Positions 59,785 through 64,000 of a stretch of 64,000 nt of DNA are shown here, piece by piece. The stretch is from NCBI RefSeq assembly GCF_037975245.1, contig NC_092569.1:18719001-18783000 (forward strand). Reading direction: 5' to 3'. The DNA comes from Apostichopus japonicus. Its lineage: Eukaryota > Echinodermata > Holothuroidea > Aspidochirotida > Stichopodidae. The notes under the pieces are model-generated. The model was not told the DNA's origin. It ran no database searches and was given only the letters and a program-made list of their open reading frames with translations. Numbering within the stretch: the first letter of the stretch is position 1; each line of letters opens with the position of its first letter. The position numbers and the translations under genes were made by a program.

Positions 59785-62700
59785 ATGGAAGAGTCAAGCT
59801 CAAGTTCAGTAAATTCATACTCAATGCAAGCTATCGGTAAAAGATCCTTATGGATGGGAAGTGTAAGAACTTTTTTTTTTTGCACTTCTTTTATAAGTTT
59901 GTACGCCTCGTACTCTGATATGTACGGCTGGTTGAACCTGGCATATGGTTGTTTTGAATGTCTTTCGCTTAGACAAGATATGTACAACACTGAGTACGCA
60001 TGAAAATGCATTGGGACCATTTCCGCGACAAACGAATTTACATGCTTAGTTTACAAAATTACAGTCTGGCATCCATATATACTGTACCGTAATCACACAA
60101 AAAAATCATCCCACAAGTTGGCGAAATAGTGCCTTTCTTTGAGTTTTTCTTTCTTTTGAACTTTAAACCTGTACAATCATTCTTATTCTAGCGGCATTTG
60201 ACGAAAGCATTGGTTAAATCATGCAGTTGAAAGATAATAAAAGAGAAAAATCAAAGGGATTGGTAAGGATACCACTGAAGTTTAAGAGCTAGTCCTTACA
60301 TAAATCTAGCATCGCAAAGTTACCTACTGTACAGTATAAGATTTTTTTGGGTAGCAGCTAAACTTACCCCTGTGACTTCATCATGTTTTGCTATTTACCA
60401 ATGAATGCAGAATTGGTGTTCATTAAATACAACAGTAATAAGTGTGTTTTGTGTGTCAGTCTCTAAATACAGTACAGTATTGATCATTGGCCAGTATTTT
60501 CGAGCAGCTGCTACTGGCCCTGGTGTATCTAATTCTGTAACTGTTTCAGTGTCACCCTTCTGATATCTCCAGGGAGTTGCTGCTACTGAAAGCAGAAGTA
60601 GGTTAGAAGAACATTGTATCTCAAACTGTAGTATTGATCAATACATACGGTACTATACTGTACTGTAGGCATATTAATAAAATAAAGCATTTCAACTTAC
60701 TGTATATAGAGAAATAAATAATTTGACATAAAGTAACCTTCGTGACTACTGTTCGTGATTGACTAATGAGACAAGTGTATTAGCACGACAAATATATATG
60801 TAGTTAGTTTTAAATTAATGTAGTACTGCAAGGATACTGGAAATACATTTCCAACACAAAACAAATTGATGGTACTGTACATACATTCCCTTTTTTGTAC
60901 TTAACAATCAACAGTTAGATTCCAGTATTGATGAAGTGGTGATCACTGCTGCATTTGAAAAGATGGGAGAGAGGCCGCAGCGAGTTAAATTCATCAGAGA
61001 CAAAGTCACTGGGTAAGTGACCACATAGTTGTGTTCATGAATACAGTATATACTGTACCTTCAATGTGTATTTCCAAAAGACAGATCTATGTTTCTTACT
61101 GTATATCAGCCATTTTCAGTATCTGGATCTTAATTAATTGTTTGATATATAAAACACATGACGATGTAGCCGGGCAATTCCTTCGTAACATACAGTATGT
61201 TACATTTTGATGTCATTGGGTTCCTTTGGGTATAGACAATTCCTTACAGGGTGTTTTGGTATCTTAGTTGTCATGTAAGTAGTTGGGTACAGTGTCCAGG
61301 CCTACCTGTACCAAAGCATGGAAAGAGGCTAAGAATTGTTGATCAAAGAGCTTTAAAAATGAATAAAAACTAAGATCTAATATGTTAGTTTTACACTAAG
61401 TGTAACTTTTACTATTTTTTTGGTATATACAGTAATGGGTGGTGGACTATGGCATGCCCCTGGAGGTGACAAAAGGTTGTGGACCTTCTATACAGTAATC
61501 AAAGTCATTCTAAGCTGGTTGATTTATCTTCATTTTGTTCAATAACAATTAACACAAATCTAGGAGGGTATCTGCAACTTTTTACAGTAGCACCTAACAA
61601 TTGAAGTATCCATTGTCTCAGTGGTTGGTTTACACTACTGTACCTTTATTCGGAATCGGCAATTTTAAGGTTGAACAGTAGAGTAAGATGTTTGCTTTTT
61701 GTCCGGTCTGTAGGCCTTTTTCACATTTGTTTAATAGAGTGTGCCCAGTGTAACCATGCCATCATTTTCCTTTGGATATTGCTGAATTTTATGATTCTGT
61801 ATTAAGTCATCACAGCGCAAACAAACAGTATAAGAGAATAACTTATTAGGTACTGTACCATACATCACATCACTGTGGGTCAGTTTATATATGTGTGGTC
61901 AACATGTGACCATACTGTATGTCCATCTTATATATGTGAATTAAGGTTTCATATAATTGATTGGTTCATTCATTTTGCCTTATTGGAGGTGAAATTTGTC
62001 GGGTTTATGTAAAATTGTTCTTGTATTTAAAATGGCACAAAATCACCAAGCTTCCTACATCTCTTTCTTTCAATACAAATTAAAACTTCACAAATTTCAT
62101 GTTTTTTGTGTGTTTTTTTTTTCATTTTTTTTTTGTTAGGTTCACAGAATGTTTCTTCCTTTCTTTTTTCTATTTCTTCAAATCCTTAGACTTCCCAACA
62201 CCAGTTTCTGTTTTGTGCAATTTAAAGATCAGGAAGCTGCTGAAAGTACCATGAAGAGAATCAATGGAAAGCCTATACCAAATGCACCACATGTGAGTGT
62301 GTACAATCTAACCTGTCACCACTGTGCACGGAACAGTCCCGGCTTTGGCACAAAAACAAAGCTGCTGAAGTTTCAAAGGGTGTATATAGCATTTCAAGAA
62401 GGTCTTTATTGCAAAGGATTTAAATTTTCAAAGTTCTTTAGTGCAGCGAGCTTAATAAGTACTGTGTTGGGACTTAGTTTAATACTCATAACAATCAACT
62501 TTAATGACAGAATGTACAGTAGGCTAGAGTGACAGTAGACCTAACCTCCACTGAGCTGAAATTGTACGTAGTCTATATTCTTGGTTATTGTCAGTCCAGT
62601 TCAGAGCTTTATAAGTACTGTGTTGGGACTTAGTTTAATACTGATAAAAATTAATACTCATAAAAATCAACTTAAATGACAGAATGTACAGTAGGCTAGA

Positions 62701-63813
62701 GTGACAGTACTCCACTGAGCTGAAATTGCTGTACGTAGATATTCTTGGTTATTGTAAGTACAATCTGGAAAGAAAAATTAAACCAGATAAAATCATAAAA
62801 CAAAATGAAGAAGATTTCTTTATTTTTCGTATAGTAATAAATACAGCAACATTGAAATGATGAGTTTGATTTGACTTTAGAAGATTTATTTTTTTCCTTC
62901 TAAAAAGTCCAGGTTTTGTGTTTTGGAAATTTCTAGGTTTGCACCATTTTGGGAGGGAGGGGGGTAAGGGGCATTCAGCAGGTCTGACCACAGACTGTAC
63001 TGTGTCGTTGGTATACCATTTCAAGTTCAGTACACTGGATAGCATGCATACATATTGGTATACTGACACACAGTTTTATCATGTTTTTTGCAGTTTGTTT
63101 CTATATTATTTACTTTTCTCTTTTCTTCTTTTATCAGCTCAAGTTCAATCTGGCACCTACAAGGAGTGGATCAGAACGAGAGTCGCCCCATCAGAGGTAT
63201 GTCATGAGGAGTCATGATTCTGGAGACACAGGAGAGTCCTCCCCCCTCCCCTTTCCCTTCCCCTCTGCCTCCCCTCCCCAGTTTGTGAAAATAAATGCCC
63301 CCTTTTAAAGTTAGAAAGTGTCCCTTTTTGTATAATCTTTCCAGTTTGTAAATTTATGATAAAGTTTTCTTTTGTTATTTGAACAGTAGCCTATCATGAA
63401 GAAGTTTTAAAAATAGCAGAATTTAATTACAATGTGGCCATTTGGGGAACAATTCACAACCCCCCAAAATGTTTTACTGAGAATTTGTGGTACACAATGC
63501 ACTTAGTGTCCATTTTGTAAGGAGGATTTTAGGTGACTTTGTGACGTGCTCTTGAAATAAAAGTCACACTACCCTTCAAAGTCTGTTCTCTCCTCCTCAC
63601 CCCCTCCCCCCTCACCCTCTCTGTAGTGTTAAACTTAAGGATGCCCATTGGTCACACTGCCCAAATAGAAACAGTAAAAATAGTTCCATCCTTTAACTGT
63701 TCTCAGGAAATCAGAGTTCTCTTTGTTTGTGGGGAATCTGACAGAAGATGTGACAGAGTCCGAGTTGCTTCATTTCTTCAGCTCCAGATACTCAACAGTT
63801 AAGGAAGCAACAT
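59785..63813 (+). CDS. TRNAU1AP: TRNAU1AP (SECp43), 5' five coding exons; gene continues beyond window
   Basis: tRNA selenocysteine 1-associated protein, an RNA-recognition-motif protein that in animals associates with selenocysteine tRNA and supports its modification and selenoprotein synthesis (family knowledge). Exons: 59785-59862, 60915-61012, 62190-62292, 63138-63196, 63707-63813, with phases 0,2,0,2,1 all consistent. Exon 1 ends in SLWMGS, the RNP2 strand of RRM1, with donor GTAAGA. Exon 2 reads LDSSIDEVVITAAF, then GERPQRVKFIRDKVTG. Exon 3 gives the RNP1 strand SFCFVQF and INGKPIP. Exon 4 is the inter-RRM linker. Exon 5 begins RRM2 with canonical SLFVGNL and ELLHFF. The exon order and motif spacing match vertebrate SECp43, apart from a serine-rich N-terminal extension of about 20 residues. 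Remaining exons lie right of base 64000. Confidence 0.88.
59863..60914 (+). other. TRNAU1AP intron 1, holding the segmental-duplication breakpoint
   Basis: Sequence up to about 60772 (GACTAATGAGACAAG) is shared with block A to 33528, and to about 48015 in block B. The rest of the intron is unique in the window. Hence the duplicated unit ended inside this intron. Confidence 0.7.
62455..62757. repeat. Tandem duplication of about 140-155 bp in TRNAU1AP intron 3
   Basis: Copies at 62455-62592 and 62611-62757 both begin ATAAGTACTGTGTTGGG and end at TCTTGGTTATTGT. They lie after the exon 3 donor, so the long open frame that crosses the first copy is intronic read-through. Confidence 0.8.
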
Positions 63814-64000
63814 GTAAGTGCTTTTCATCAACTTACATCATGTGTTGGTTTGACAATTTTTCCATAAAGAATCACAATTTTGAGGTCCAAATTAACAATG
63901 TAGTCACAGTATACACTAGAATACTGTAAGATAAACACAATGTTATGAATCACATTACTAGGGAATCAAACTTAAAGCCTCATCGTGCATTACATTATAA

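Noticed and set aside
62149-62532. 127-codon frame as a single TRNAU1AP exon
   Set aside because: Only 62190-62292 fits the RRM1 pattern and has AG and GT borders in phase; the rest is intron read-through into a tandem duplication.

Overview
The window reads as AT-rich nuclear DNA of a marine deuterostome invertebrate. Genes are split into short exons with GT-AG introns, intergenic DNA is full of low-copy repeats, and there is a local expansion of secreted fibrinogen-domain (FReD/FREP) genes of the kind seen in echinoderms. A sea cucumber is my best guess; this is inference from gene content and cannot be settled without a search.

Layout. (1) About 1-22 kb: two tandem plus-strand copies (P1, P2; repeat period about 14.6-14.9 kb) of a mosaic gene: signal peptide, first two exons of a fibrinogen C-terminal (FBG) domain, a TIL-type cysteine-rich exon, a CRC/EGF-like segment, then a complete FBG domain. 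P1 lacks its signal-peptide exon (it would lie left of the window) and carries two in-frame stops. P2 has its signal exon but carries one stop and a one-base frameshift. (2) About 23-60.8 kb: three tandem blocks (A, B, C), each with a five-exon minus-strand gene for a small secreted single-FBG protein of about 273 residues. A and B are intact; C has lost the splice donor of its signal-peptide exon. The P and A-C groups meet tail to tail near 21-24 kb. (3) 59.8 kb to the end: the first five coding exons of TRNAU1AP (SECp43), an RRM protein of selenocysteine tRNA biology, on the plus strand and head-to-head with FReD gene C.

The tandem A-B-C duplication ran past the FReD promoters and into intron 1 of TRNAU1AP, so blocks A and B each carry an orphan copy of TRNAU1AP exon 1. 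The A copy is intact, with its start codon and splice donor. The B copy is decayed. Blocks are further distinguished by insertions: a 2.96-kb inverted-terminal-repeat transposon in B; a hAT-type MITE, a tRNA-derived SINE and a 1.3-kb segment in C; and another hAT-type MITE between P2 and A. Exon-edge micro-duplications joined to a 12-bp minisatellite differ in number among A, B and C.

The five FReD genes are probably secreted lectin-like recognition proteins (family inference). TRNAU1AP is an unrelated single-copy gene caught at the edge of the expansion. No CRISPR array, rRNA gene or convincing functional tRNA gene was seen.
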